A stretch of DNA of 45,513 bases from JAZQQB01 sp045628865 (GCA_045628865.1 JAZQQB010000008.1:1-45513); one strand, 5' to 3'; positions 7,169 to 15,971 are shown, numbered from the stretch's first letter. Program-made: numbers and translations. The notes: a model not told the origin generated them from the letters alone.

Positions 7169-8439
7169 TGGGTGATAATAAAACAAAGAAAAAAATAGGA
7201 TTGACCACCAAAATTTTTATTGCTCTATTAGCAGGTGCAATTGTTGGTGTATTAATGCATTATATGATTCCAGAAGGGTATGTAAGAGATACGATTATTG
7301 TAAATGGTATTTTTTTTGTACTAGGAACAGGTTTTATCAGGCTTATGCAGATGCTGGTTGTTCCATTGGTATTTTGTTCCCTTGTTTGTGGAAGTATGGC
7401 TATCGGTGATACAAAGACACTTGGAAAAGTAGGTATCAAGACTATCATATTTTATCTGTGTACAACAGCACTTGCAGTATGCCTTGCACTTAGTGTTGCT
7501 TCTATCATAAATCCAGGATTAGGAATGGAAAAAGCGAATCTTGAAACTGGGGAAGAAACTTCTATGGAGACAATATCATTTGCGGATACAATTTTGAATA
7601 TGATTCCAAAAAACATTTTTTCATCCCTTTCAAATGGAGATATGCTTCCTATTATTGTATTTGCATTATTTGTGGGCGTATTACTTGCTAAAGTTGGAAA
7701 TAAAGCTTCAACAGTATCCAATTTCTTTAGTCAGTTCAATGAATTGATGATGGAAATGACAATGGCAGTTATGAAGGTTGCTCCAATCGGCGTATTTTGT
7801 TTGATTGCAAAAACTTTTGCTGGAATTGGTTTGGAGGCTTTCTTGCCAATGATTAAATATATGGTCAGTGTAATGATAGCTCTGGCACTTCAGTGTTTTG
7901 TGGTATATCAGTTATTATTGTTTGGTTTCACAAAATTGAATCCATTCAAATTTATTAAGAAATTTTTCCCTGTTATGGCATTTGCTTTTTCTACGTCAAC
8001 ATCCAATGCTACAATACCAATGTCCATTGATACATTGCATAAGAAGATGGGTGTTTCAAAGCAGATCTCTTCTTTTACGATTCCGTTAGGTGCAACCATT
8101 AACATGGATGGAACTTCTATCATGCAGGGTGTAGCGGTTATTTTTATTGCCCAGGCATATGGTATTCATTTGACACCCGCACAGCTTGCAACAGTTGTTG
8201 CCACAGCGACAATTGCATCCATTGGAACAGCAGGTGTACCAAGTGTTGGTCTTGTTACATTAACAATGGTACTGAATTCAGTTGGTTTACCAACGGAAGG
8301 AATTGCGTTGATTATGGGTATTGATAGAATTCTTGATATGCTAAGAACAGCAGTTAATATCACAGGAGATGCGGTGTGTACAACTATTGTATCAAAGCAG
8401 CAAGGTGCGTTTGATAAAAAGGTATTTGATGCTAAATAA
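7168..8439 (+). CDS. Dicarboxylate/amino acid:cation symporter (DAACS)
   Basis: A 423-residue membrane protein of the glutamate/aspartate/dicarboxylate:Na+ or H+ symporter family (GltP/GltT/DctA type). The re-entrant serine-rich loop appears as AFSTSTSNATIPMS, followed by the diagnostic TINMDGTSIMQG cation/substrate site and the second hairpin SIGTAGVPSVGL and DRILDMLRTAVNITGD, whose R-x-x-x-N segment contacts substrate. GTG 7168 overlaps the last base of the preceding stop codon and has AGGAGG 9 bp upstream, so translation is likely coupled. Last gene of the operon, followed by a strong terminator. Confidence 0.92.
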   Translation: MGDNKTKKKIGLTTKIFIALLAGAIVGVLMHYMIPEGYVRDTIIVNGIFFVLGTGFIRLMQMLVVPLVFCSLVCGSMAIGDTKTLGKVGIKTIIFYLCTTALAVCLALSVASIINPGLGMEKANLETGEETSMETISFADTILNMIPKNIFSSLSNGDMLPIIVFALFVGVLLAKVGNKASTVSNFFSQFNELMMEMTMAVMKVAPIGVFCLIAKTFAGIGLEAFLPMIKYMVSVMIALALQCFVVYQLLLFGFTKLNPFKFIKKFFPVMAFAFSTSTSNATIPMSIDTLHKKMGVSKQISSFTIPLGATINMDGTSIMQGVAVIFIAQAYGIHLTPAQLATVVATATIASIGTAGVPSVGLVTLTMVLNSVGLPTEGIALIMGIDRILDMLRTAVNITGDAVCTTIVSKQQGAFDKKVFDAK

Positions 8440-8447
8440 TAAACATG

Positions 8448-8482
8448 GCGGGAGGCATTCGCTTACATGCCTCCCGCTTTTT
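8448..8482 (+). terminator. Intrinsic terminator of transporter operon
   Basis: GCGGGAGGCAT (8448-8458) pairs perfectly with ATGCCTCCCGC (8467-8477), with an 8-nt loop and a T5 run. A GC-rich 11-bp stem right after the symporter stop. Confidence 0.95.
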
Positions 8483-8523
8483 GTTATGATTATCCCAAAA
8501 CAAAATAAAAATCGCTCGTATAC

Positions 8524-8552
8524 TTGAAAAAATATGGTTGAACGAATAAAAT
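8524..8552 (+). promoter_or_regulatory. sigma-A promoter of MATE gene
   Basis: TTGAAA (8524-8529), 17-bp spacer, TAAAAT (8547-8552), about 60 bp before the GTG start at 8613. Confidence 0.5.
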
Positions 8553-8612
8553 AATGTCTTGAGTTGCGAAAAAAGAACTAAAGATAGATGGTTTTGAGTA
8601 AGGAGAAGAAAC

Positions 8613-9962
8613 GTGGAAGAAAAGAAAACAATGGCCAAAGATTTAACGACAGGAAGTGTGCCAAAATTACTTTTGTTGTTTGCAGCACCTCTTTTTGTGT
8701 CTAATGCGCTTCAAGCAATTTATAATATTGTTGATATGATTGTTGTAGGTCAGGTAATTGGCAGAACTGGTATGTCTGCAGTTTCCATTGGAGGAAATGT
8801 ATTAGGTATATTAAACTTTATCGTAATGGGATTTGCAGGAGCAGGACAGATTATCATTGCACGTGCTGTCGGTCAGAAAGATTCAGAGGCTGTGAAAAAG
8901 ACAATAGGAACAATGTTTACACTTCTTTTGTCAGCAGCAATTATTATGTCGCTTGTTTGTTATTTTTTTAGAGAGTGGCTTTTGGAGTTGGTTAACACAC
9001 CAGCAGAGTCTTACAAGTATACAATGGACTATACATTGGTTTGTATGGTTGGTCTTGTTTTTATATATGGATATAACATCGTTAGTGCAATAATGCGAGG
9101 CATGGGAGACTCGAAACGACCATTCATGTTTGTTGCGATTGCTTCTGTGATCAATATTATCCTGGATATTTTATTTGTAGCAGTCTTCAAAATGGAGGTT
9201 ATTGGTGCAGCACTTGCAACCGTAATTGGTCAGGGTGTCAGCTTTGTATATGCTATGTGGTATTTCTGTAAGCATAAGGAAGAATTTGGATTTGATTTTA
9301 AGCTGCGAAGCTTTGTACCCAATATGGGCACTGTGAAAAAACTGTGTGCGCTTGGTATTCCAATGGCGATTCAGTCAGCAGCTATTACAATCTCTATGAC
9401 AGTTGTTGCAGCATGGGTCAACTCATTTGGCGTTGTTTATTCGGCATGTGCAGGCGTACTTGGTAAGCTGAATATGTTAGTAGGTATTTTGAGTCAGTCA
9501 CTTACAACGGCAGCAGGATCTATGGTTGGACAAAATCTGGGTGCAAAGAAATACAAACGTGTTCCACAGATTTTACTTTATGCACCAGCTTGTACATTAG
9601 CAATTGTATCCTTTTATATTGTAGCGTTGATTACATTTCCAGAAGGAATGGTTAGGCTGTTTACAAAAGATGTGGTGGTTATTGCCAGTGCATCCATTAT
9701 CATTCTTCCTAGTGTGATCAATGCTTTGGGTGCGGTTACAAGAAGCTTTGCTTTTGCAATTATTAATGGATCTGGAAATTCGAAGTTAAATTTATTGGTT
9801 GCAATCATTGATGGTATGATTGCAAGAATCTCTCTTGCTTACTTATTGGGATTTCATATTGGTATGGGTCCAAAGGGATTCTGGCTAGGAGATGCGCTTG
9901 CTGGTTTTGTTCCATTCTTGATTGGATTTACATATTTTATGACTGGTAAATGGAAAGAATAA
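8613..9962 (+). CDS. MATE family efflux transporter
   Basis: A 449-residue multidrug and toxic compound extrusion protein with about 12 membrane helices, exporting cationic drugs, metabolites or organic acids in exchange for Na+ or H+. Visible features are the N-terminal repeat with LLLFAAPLFVSNALQAIYNIVDM and the second-half repeat LCALGIPMAIQSAAI...LTTAAGSMVGQNLGAKKYKR, the Q-N-x-G-A motif being typical of MATE proteins. GTG 8613 is supported by AGGAG at 8601-8605 with 7-bp spacing. Monocistronic between a terminator and the rib operon promoter. Substrate unknown. Confidence 0.92.
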   Translation: MEEKKTMAKDLTTGSVPKLLLLFAAPLFVSNALQAIYNIVDMIVVGQVIGRTGMSAVSIGGNVLGILNFIVMGFAGAGQIIIARAVGQKDSEAVKKTIGTMFTLLLSAAIIMSLVCYFFREWLLELVNTPAESYKYTMDYTLVCMVGLVFIYGYNIVSAIMRGMGDSKRPFMFVAIASVINIILDILFVAVFKMEVIGAALATVIGQGVSFVYAMWYFCKHKEEFGFDFKLRSFVPNMGTVKKLCALGIPMAIQSAAITISMTVVAAWVNSFGVVYSACAGVLGKLNMLVGILSQSLTTAAGSMVGQNLGAKKYKRVPQILLYAPACTLAIVSFYIVALITFPEGMVRLFTKDVVVIASASIIILPSVINALGAVTRSFAFAIINGSGNSKLNLLVAIIDGMIARISLAYLLGFHIGMGPKGFWLGDALAGFVPFLIGFTYFMTGKWKE

Positions 9963-9973
9963 ATTATTAAGAC

Positions 9974-10002
9974 TTGACAAAATGTTAACAATTCCTTAGA
10001 CT
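9974..10002 (+). promoter_or_regulatory. sigma-A promoter of riboflavin operon
   Basis: TTGACA (9974-9979), 17-bp spacer, TAGACT (9997-10002). Transcription would start near 10009, just before the FMN aptamer. Confidence 0.7.
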
Positions 10003-10021
10003 AGTAAAAGAAAATTTAATA

Positions 10022-10158
10022 GATGTTTCAGGGCAGGGTGTAATTCCCTACCGGCGGTATAGCCCGCGAGCCGTAAGGCATGATCTGGTGAGATTCCGGA
10101 GCCGACAGTTGCACGAAGTGCGCATATTTATATATGATAGTCTGGATGAGAGAAACAA
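10022..10158 (+). promoter_or_regulatory. FMN riboswitch (RFN element)
   Basis: The conserved RFN segments are all present in order: GGGCAGGGTG, AATTCCC, ACCGGCGGTA, AGCCCGCGAG, a GCC-GTAA-GGC hairpin, GGTGAGATTCC, GGAGCCGACAGT, a variable stem-loop, and GATAGTCTGGATGAGAGA. P1 is formed by TGTTTC (10024-10029) and GAAACA (10152-10157). FMN binding is expected to stop transcription at the terminator at 10286-10322. About 128 nt separate aptamer and terminator, a long expression platform with no coding frame. The 5' P1 strand can alternatively pair with the terminator's 5' arm. Confidence 0.97.
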
Positions 10159-10285
10159 GGTAGAAATCTGTAGAAGCTGATAGCAGGATTGTATTGTGAC
10201 ATGCAGTAGAAGATAATGAGCTATGTTGTGTATATACCAATCGATGCTGGAAATAGCAATGTAGTTTGGATGAATAGTAGATTTT

Positions 10286-10322
10286 AAAAGCTCTGAAACA
10301 AGTTTGTTTCAGAGCTTTTTTT
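10286..10322 (+). terminator. Riboswitch-controlled terminator
   Basis: The stem at 10286-10300 pairs with 10305-10319 (core GCTCTGAAACA/TGTTTCAGAGC), loop AGTT, T-run to 10322. It lies between the FMN aptamer and the ribD start. Its 5' arm CTGAAACA (10293-10300) is exactly complementary to TGTTTCAG (10024-10031) in aptamer P1. Confidence 0.92.
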
Positions 10323-10351
10323 AGTATGTCGAGCAGAGGTGATAAACCATT

Positions 10352-11446
10352 ATGAACGAAGAATATATGAGAAGAGCAATCGCTCTTGCAAAACAAGCAG
10401 AAGGTTTTACGAATCCAAATCCTATGGTTGGAGCCGTGATTGTAAAGGATGGAAGAATCATAGGAGAGGGATACCACAAAAGGTGTGGTGAACTTCATGC
10501 AGAAAGAAATGCGTTTGCAAATCTGACAGAGTCTGCAGAGGGAGCAACCATTTATGTGACATTAGAACCTTGTTGTCATTATGGAAAAACCCCACCTTGT
10601 ACAGAAGCAATTCTTGAAAATAAGATAGGGCGTGTGGTGATCGGTTCAAGAGACCAGAATCCTCTAGTAGCAGGTAAGGGTGCAAAGATGCTACGTGAAC
10701 ATGGAATTGAAGTGGAAGAGGATTTCTTAAGAGAAGAATGTGATGCACTAAATCCTGTTTTTTTCCATTACATCACAACCAGGATGCCTTATGTAACTGT
10801 GAAGTATGCCATGACGGCAGATGGAAAGATTGCTACGAAAACTGGAGCATCCAAGTGGATTACTGGAGATGAAGCAAGAGCAAAGGTACAGAAAATGCGT
10901 CACAAAAACATGGCAATTCTTGCAGGCATTGGAACAGTACTTGTAGATGATCCTATGTTGAATGTGAGAGTAGAGGGATTGAAAAGCCCAGTCAGGGTAA
11001 TTTGTGACAGCGAATTAAGAATTCCACTGGAAAGTCAAATTGTTCAGACTTCCTTAGAATATAAGACCATAGTAGCATGTGCCAAAGCAGCAGATGATAA
11101 GAAAAAAATGTTAGAAGCAAAGCACATTGAAGTGATGGAAGTTCCTGATGAAAATGGAAAAGTAGATGTGAAAGAGCTTATGGTCAGATTAGGAGCAAAA
11201 GGAATTGATAGTGTCTTTGTAGAGGGTGGTGCGATTATCAATGATGTTCTTTTTAGAAATGATCTGGTAAATAGACTTGAGGTATTTATTGCACCAAAGG
11301 TGTTTGGTGGCGCCGATGCCAAAAGTCCCGTAGAAGGGGAAGGTGTTTTAAAAGTTGCAGATGCACCAAAGTTTTCGTTGTTAACTTCAGAAAAAATCGG
11401 AGATGACATACTGCTTAGCTATGAAAAATCCGGAAAGGGAGAATAG
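10352..11446 (+). CDS. ribD: Bifunctional riboflavin deaminase/reductase RibD
   Basis: A 364-residue enzyme catalysing the second and third steps of riboflavin synthesis: deamination of the diaminopyrimidine product of GTP cyclohydrolase II, then NADPH reduction of its ribosyl group. The N-terminal zinc deaminase domain shows HAERNAF (about residue 50) and PCCHYGKTPPC (about 74-84). The C-terminal reductase domain contains KYAMTADGKIAT, SKWITGDEAR, GIGTVLVDDPMLNVR and FVEGGAIINDVLF. Full length for the family. Start ATG 10352 follows GAGGTGA. First gene of the FMN-controlled operon, 2 bp before ribE. Confidence 0.97.
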   Translation: MNEEYMRRAIALAKQAEGFTNPNPMVGAVIVKDGRIIGEGYHKRCGELHAERNAFANLTESAEGATIYVTLEPCCHYGKTPPCTEAILENKIGRVVIGSRDQNPLVAGKGAKMLREHGIEVEEDFLREECDALNPVFFHYITTRMPYVTVKYAMTADGKIATKTGASKWITGDEARAKVQKMRHKNMAILAGIGTVLVDDPMLNVRVEGLKSPVRVICDSELRIPLESQIVQTSLEYKTIVACAKAADDKKKMLEAKHIEVMEVPDENGKVDVKELMVRLGAKGIDSVFVEGGAIINDVLFRNDLVNRLEVFIAPKVFGGADAKSPVEGEGVLKVADAPKFSLLTSEKIGDDILLSYEKSGKGE

Positions 11447-11448
11447 AT

Positions 11449-12099
11449 ATGTTTACAGGTATTGTAGAGGAGGTTGGAACCATTAAGCATTTAGGCATTA
11501 ATGGAAATAGTGGTTCGATCGAAATTAAGGCCAGTACAGTTTTAGGAAATACACAAATTGGAGACTCCATTGCAGTAAACGGAATTTGTCTAACAGTTAC
11601 TTCACTAAAACCAGAGAGTTTTACAGCTGATGTAATGGCAGAAACAGTTCGCAGATCTTCTTTGGGTGATTTAAAGGCAGGAGATATCGTGAATTTAGAA
11701 AGAGCAATGGCAGCAGATGGAAGATTTGGCGGACATATCGTTTCAGGTCACATAGATGGAACGGGAATCATTACAGAATATCGCAAGGAAGAAAATGCGA
11801 TCTGGGTACGAATTGCAGTGGATGATGTTATATTAAAGCTTATTGTGGAAAAGGGTTCTGTTTGTATTGATGGAATCAGTCTTACTGTTGCAAGTGTATC
11901 AGACAAGGATTTTCAGGTTTCTGTAATTCCTCATACAGCGAAAGAAACTACCTTATTAAAAAGAAAAGTAGGGGATCGTGTGAATATAGAGAATGATGTA
12001 GTAGGCAAATATGTACAGCGTTTGCTGTTTCCAGAGAAAACAATCGATAAAGAAGAAAGTGCATTGACCTATGAGATGCTTCAAAATCTTGGATATTAA
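11449..12099 (+). CDS. ribE: Riboflavin synthase, alpha subunit
   Basis: A 216-residue enzyme that dismutates two 6,7-dimethyl-8-ribityllumazine molecules into riboflavin and the pyrimidine substrate. It shows the two lumazine-binding repeats: MFTGIVEEVG with SIAVNGICLTV in the first half and GHIVSGHIDGTG with SVCIDGISLTV in the second. Length is normal. The start lies 2 bp after the ribD stop behind AAGGGAGAA, so it is translated as part of the rib operon. Confidence 0.97.
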   Translation: MFTGIVEEVGTIKHLGINGNSGSIEIKASTVLGNTQIGDSIAVNGICLTVTSLKPESFTADVMAETVRRSSLGDLKAGDIVNLERAMAADGRFGGHIVSGHIDGTGIITEYRKEENAIWVRIAVDDVILKLIVEKGSVCIDGISLTVASVSDKDFQVSVIPHTAKETTLLKRKVGDRVNIENDVVGKYVQRLLFPEKTIDKEESALTYEMLQNLGY

Positions 12100-12128
12100 G
12101 AAACAACGAATTGGGAAAGGATAGAACT

Positions 12129-13343
12129 ATGAGTGAGTATAAGTACAATACAATCGAAGAAGCCTTAGAGGATTTAAGACATGGAAAGGTTATTTTGGTG
12201 AGTGATGACCCAGACAGAGAAAATGAGGGAGATATGATCTGTGCAGGTGAGTTTGCTACACAGGAGAATATCAACTTTATGGCAAAATATGCCAAGGGTT
12301 TGATCTGCACACCAATGAGTGAGGAACTTGCAGGAAAGTTAGGTTTTCCAGCAATGGTGACAAATAATACAGACAACCATGAAACTGCGTTTACGGTTTC
12401 GATTGATCATATAGAAACAACAACCGGTATCTCTGCAAAGGAAAGGTCATTTACTATGATGGGCTGTTGTGATGCAAATGCCAAACCATCTGATTTCAGA
12501 CATCCAGGTCATGTATTTCCGCTTGTGGCAAAAGAGGGTGGCGTTTTAGTAAGAAATGGTCATACGGAAGCAACAGTTGACTTGGTGAAGCTTGCAGGTT
12601 TAAAGCCATGTGGCGTATGCTGTGAGATTATGGAAGAGGATGGCACTATGATGCAGACTCCTAATTTATGGAAACTGGCAAAAGAGTTTGATCTAAAATT
12701 CATTACAATCAAAGATTTACAGGATTATATTCATATTCATGTAAAGCATGTGCAGAGAATGGCAGAAGCTAAGATGCCAACCAAATATGGAGAGTTTAAA
12801 ATGTTAGGCTATATCAATGACATTACAGGAGAACATCATGTGGCATTGGTAAAGGGTGATATTGGAAATGGTGAGGATGTACTTTGCAGAGTGCATTCAG
12901 AATGTTTAACAGGAGATGTATTTGGTTCTAGAAGATGTGATTGTGGTGAACAGTTGCAAAAGGCAATGGAGCAGATTGAAAAAGAAGGCAGAGGAATTCT
13001 TTTATATATGCGTCAGGAAGGTCGAGGAATTGGCTTGATCAATAAGTTAAAGGCATATGAATTACAGGAACAGGGATACGATACTGTAGAAGCAAATGTA
13101 AAGCTTGGCTTTGCTCCAGATTTACGTGAGTATTGGGCAGGGGCTCAGATTTTATCAGATATTGGTGTGAAATCTTTGCGATTACTAACTAACAATCCAG
13201 AAAAGGTTTATGGATTGGAGGGCTTTGGATTAGAAATCACAGAAAGAGTGCCAATCGAAATTCAGCCACAGCAGTTTGATGCTTTTTATATGAAAACCAA
13301 AAAAGAAAAAATGGGTCATATTTTTTATGACTTAGATTTATAA
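12129..13343 (+). CDS. ribBA: Bifunctional DHBP synthase / GTP cyclohydrolase II
   Basis: A 404-residue fusion supplying both riboflavin precursors. The RibB half converts ribulose 5-phosphate to 3,4-dihydroxy-2-butanone 4-phosphate and carries the metal/substrate motif SDDPDRENEGDM (about residues 26-37), the FRHPGHVFPL loop and a HTEATVDL segment. The RibA half opens the GTP ring; it has RVHSECLTGDVFGSRRCDC with the three zinc cysteines and MRQEGRGIGL. ATG 12129 is preferred over the in-frame TTG 12111 because AAAGGA precedes it. Confidence 0.97.
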   Translation: MSEYKYNTIEEALEDLRHGKVILVSDDPDRENEGDMICAGEFATQENINFMAKYAKGLICTPMSEELAGKLGFPAMVTNNTDNHETAFTVSIDHIETTTGISAKERSFTMMGCCDANAKPSDFRHPGHVFPLVAKEGGVLVRNGHTEATVDLVKLAGLKPCGVCCEIMEEDGTMMQTPNLWKLAKEFDLKFITIKDLQDYIHIHVKHVQRMAEAKMPTKYGEFKMLGYINDITGEHHVALVKGDIGNGEDVLCRVHSECLTGDVFGSRRCDCGEQLQKAMEQIEKEGRGILLYMRQEGRGIGLINKLKAYELQEQGYDTVEANVKLGFAPDLREYWAGAQILSDIGVKSLRLLTNNPEKVYGLEGFGLEITERVPIEIQPQQFDAFYMKTKKEKMGHIFYDLDL

Positions 13344-13390
13344 AATTTTACCAGAATCAAAGATAGATATTTATCATAAAGGAGAAAAAA

Positions 13391-13864
13391 ATGAAAGAGA
13401 TCAATTTAGTAGAAGGCAAATTAGTTGCAAAAAATGGAATGAAAGTAGGAATCGTTGCTTCAAGATTTAATGAAATTATCGTTAACAAGTTATTAGGTGG
13501 AGCAGTTGATGGTCTTGTAAGACATGGTGTAGAAGAGGACAATATCACAGCAGCCTGGGTACCAGGTGCATTTGAAATTCCTATTACTGCTCAGAAGATG
13601 GCTCAGTCTGGTAAATATGATGCAGTAATCTGTGTTGGTGCAGTAATTCGTGGTGATACATCTCATTATGATTATGTATGTAATGAAGTTTCTAAAGGAA
13701 TCGCACAGGTTTCTTTACAGACAAATGTTCCTGTATTATTCGGTATCGTAACAACAGAGAATATTGAGCAGGCAATTGCCAGAGCTGGTAGCAAAGCTGG
13801 AAACAAAGGTTATGACTGTGCACTTTCAGCAATTGAAATGGTTAACCTATTGGAGCAGATGTAA
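13391..13864 (+). CDS. ribH: 6,7-dimethyl-8-ribityllumazine synthase
   Basis: A 157-residue enzyme that condenses the ribitylaminopyrimidine with DHBP to form lumazine and assembles into pentamers or icosahedral shells. Diagnostic stretches are VASRFNEIIVNKLLGGA, WVPGAFEIP, VGAVIRGDTSHYDYV (with the catalytic His) and PVLFGIVTTENIEQA. Start ATG 13391 follows AAAGGAG. Fourth rib gene; its stop overlaps the start of the HAD gene in TAATG. Confidence 0.97.
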   Translation: MKEINLVEGKLVAKNGMKVGIVASRFNEIIVNKLLGGAVDGLVRHGVEEDNITAAWVPGAFEIPITAQKMAQSGKYDAVICVGAVIRGDTSHYDYVCNEVSKGIAQVSLQTNVPVLFGIVTTENIEQAIARAGSKAGNKGYDCALSAIEMVNLLEQM

Positions 13865-14520
13865 TGTATAAAACATTGGTGTTTGATTATGATGGAACCA
13901 TCCATGAAACACTAAGGATTTATGAACCGGCAATTCGAAATTGTGTTAATCAGCTACGAATTGCTGGTTTTTCAATTGATGAGGATGTTCCTACAAAAAG
14001 AATACAAAGCTGGCTTGGCATGAATGCATTAGATATGTGGCGGGATTTTCAGCCCGATATGCAAGAGAAAATGCGTCAAAAAGCATCAGATATGGTAGGT
14101 ACGTTTATGGAGGATGCAGTTTATTCCCATCAGGCAAGATGGTATGAACATGCCGAGGAAACTTTAAATAAATTAAAACAATACGGATATTCTATGGTAA
14201 TATTAAGTAATAGTAAGATTCGTACAGGTGAGATCCATTTTAAAGAGTTTAGAATGGAACAATGGTTTGATAAATGGTATGACTGCGAAAGCTATGGATG
14301 GGAACCTAAGACGGAGATCATTAAGGATATTCAAAAGAAATATGGAAATGATCTTATTATGATCGGTGACCGTAAATCAGATATAGATGCAGCGAAAAGT
14401 ATAGGCGCGAAAGCAATAGGATGTGCTTATGGCTATGGTACAAAAGAAGAATTGGCAGAAGCAGATTATATCATTTCTGAAATTCGAGAGCTAGAGGAGC
14501 TTTTGATAAGACGGGAGTAG
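13864..14520 (+). CDS. HAD-superfamily phosphatase
   Basis: A 218-residue HAD hydrolase of the phosphoglycolate-phosphatase-like (subfamily IA) type. Motif I is FDYDGT with nucleophile Asp8 and acid/base Asp10; motif II is VILSNSK; motif III Lys is in WEPKTEI; motif IV is MIGDRKSDIDAA. A helical cap lies between motifs I and II. The start codon overlaps the ribH stop (TAATG), so it is translationally coupled to the riboflavin operon. That makes it a candidate for dephosphorylating the ribitylamino-pyrimidine phosphate, the step rib operons usually lack. The phosphatases known for that step in Bacillus belong to a different HAD subclass, so this remains inference. Confidence 0.85.
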   Translation: MYKTLVFDYDGTIHETLRIYEPAIRNCVNQLRIAGFSIDEDVPTKRIQSWLGMNALDMWRDFQPDMQEKMRQKASDMVGTFMEDAVYSHQARWYEHAEETLNKLKQYGYSMVILSNSKIRTGEIHFKEFRMEQWFDKWYDCESYGWEPKTEIIKDIQKKYGNDLIMIGDRKSDIDAAKSIGAKAIGCAYGYGTKEELAEADYIISEIRELEELLIRRE

Positions 14521-14591
14521 AAAATTGTTTGGATGCAAAAGAAGTTCTCAGAGTACACTTGATACGGATCAATTTATGAAGATGGAGATTT

Positions 14592-15941
14592 ATGAGAATG
14601 GATCAGCTTTCTTTATTTGGACTTGGAACAAGTATGCCAGAAAATGATGATATAGTGGACATGAAAGCGCCTCTTGCAAGCAGATTGAGACCAAGGTCTT
14701 TGGAGGATTATGTAGGACAAAAGCATTTGATTGGAGAGGGTAAAGTACTTCGACAAATGATCGATAAGGATCAGATTCCGTCTATGATTTTTTGGGGGCC
14801 TCCGGGAGTTGGTAAAACTACATTAGCTCGTATCATTGCCAAAACAACAAAAGCAGAGTTTGAAAATTTTAGTGCTGTTACCAGTGGAATGAAGGAAATA
14901 AAAGAGCTTATGAAGGAAGCCGAAGAGAAGCGGATGTATGGCAAAAAGGTTATTGTATTTGTAGATGAAATTCATCGCTTTAACAAGGCTCAACAGGATG
15001 CTTTTTTACCATATGTAGAAAAGGGAAGCATTATTTTAATTGGTGCCACTACAGAAAATCCTTCCTTTGAGGTGAATTCAGCGCTTCTTTCCCGTTGTAA
15101 GGTTTTTGTTTTACAGGCTTTGCAAAAAGAGGATTTGGTATCCATGCTTCACAGAGCGGTGGCAGATAAAAGAGGTTTTGGAAATTATCAGGTTCATATG
15201 GAGGAGGATTTGTATGAACTGATCGCTGCTTTTGCAGATGGTGATGCAAGAACGGCATTAAATACACTGGAGATGTCTATTTTGAATGGGCAGCTTCTTG
15301 AAGATGGATCCTTCCAGGTAACCAAAGAAGTTATTGAACAGTGCATTGGGAAAAAGGCATTGTTATACGATAAGGATGGAGAAGAGCATTATAATATGAT
15401 TTCTGCCTTACATAAATCCATGAGAAATTCTGATCCGGACGCTGCGCTTTATTGGCTTTTTCGAATGCTAGAGGCAGGAGAGAACCCACTTTATGTGGCA
15501 AGACGTCTGGTTCGATTTGCAAGTGAAGATATTGGTATGGCAGATTCCAATGCTTTGCAGGTTGCGGTAGCGGCTTATCAGGCTTGTCACTTTAATGGAA
15601 TGCCTGAATGTGATGTGAATCTTGCTCACACGGTGATCTATCTTTCTATGGCTCCGAAATCTAATGCAGCCTATAGAGCAGTACTTAAGGTTCGTGAGGA
15701 AGCCAAGCGAACCTTATCACAGCCTGTTCCACTTCATTTGAGAAATGCGGTGACGGATCTCATGTCCGAGCTTCATTATGGTGATGGTTATCAGTATGCC
15801 CATGATACTAAGGAAAAGGTAACCAGAATGAAATGTTTACCTGAAGAATTAGATGGAATTTCTTTTTACCAGCCAACCAGGGAAGGAATGGAAAAAGAAG
15901 TATCTGAAAAATTGAAACGGTTGAAAGAATTCAAGGAATAA
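14592..15941 (+). CDS. rarA: Replication-associated recombination protein RarA
   Basis: A 449-residue AAA+ ATPase of the RarA/MgsA/WRNIP1 family that acts at stalled replication forks. It has the opening PLASRLRPRSLEDYVGQ, Walker A GPPGVGKTTLARI, Walker B VFVDEIHRFN, sensor I GATTENPSFE, the arginine-finger segment LLSRCKVF, and the C-terminal tetramerisation part with RFASEDIGMADSNAL. Length is typical. Start ATG 14592 follows GGAG; ATG 14598 is a possible alternative. Lies 71 bp after the HAD gene and ends at a bidirectional terminator. Confidence 0.96.
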   Translation: MRMDQLSLFGLGTSMPENDDIVDMKAPLASRLRPRSLEDYVGQKHLIGEGKVLRQMIDKDQIPSMIFWGPPGVGKTTLARIIAKTTKAEFENFSAVTSGMKEIKELMKEAEEKRMYGKKVIVFVDEIHRFNKAQQDAFLPYVEKGSIILIGATTENPSFEVNSALLSRCKVFVLQALQKEDLVSMLHRAVADKRGFGNYQVHMEEDLYELIAAFADGDARTALNTLEMSILNGQLLEDGSFQVTKEVIEQCIGKKALLYDKDGEEHYNMISALHKSMRNSDPDAALYWLFRMLEAGENPLYVARRLVRFASEDIGMADSNALQVAVAAYQACHFNGMPECDVNLAHTVIYLSMAPKSNAAYRAVLKVREEAKRTLSQPVPLHLRNAVTDLMSELHYGDGYQYAHDTKEKVTRMKCLPEELDGISFYQPTREGMEKEVSEKLKRLKEFKE

Positions 15942-15945
15942 GAAA

Positions 15946-15971
15946 ATGGGGACACAATTATGTGTCCCCAT
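15946..15971. terminator. Bidirectional terminator between rarA and NUDIX gene
   Basis: ATGGGGACACA (15946-15956) pairs with TGTGTCCCCAT (15961-15971), loop ATTA, flanked by A-rich and T-rich tails. It ends the convergent rarA (plus) and NUDIX (minus) transcripts. Confidence 0.85.

Noticed and set aside
10028..10498. Long open frame on the minus strand across the FMN riboswitch
   Set aside because: It runs antisense through a conserved riboswitch, terminator and the start of ribD, with no start signal; a chance frame.
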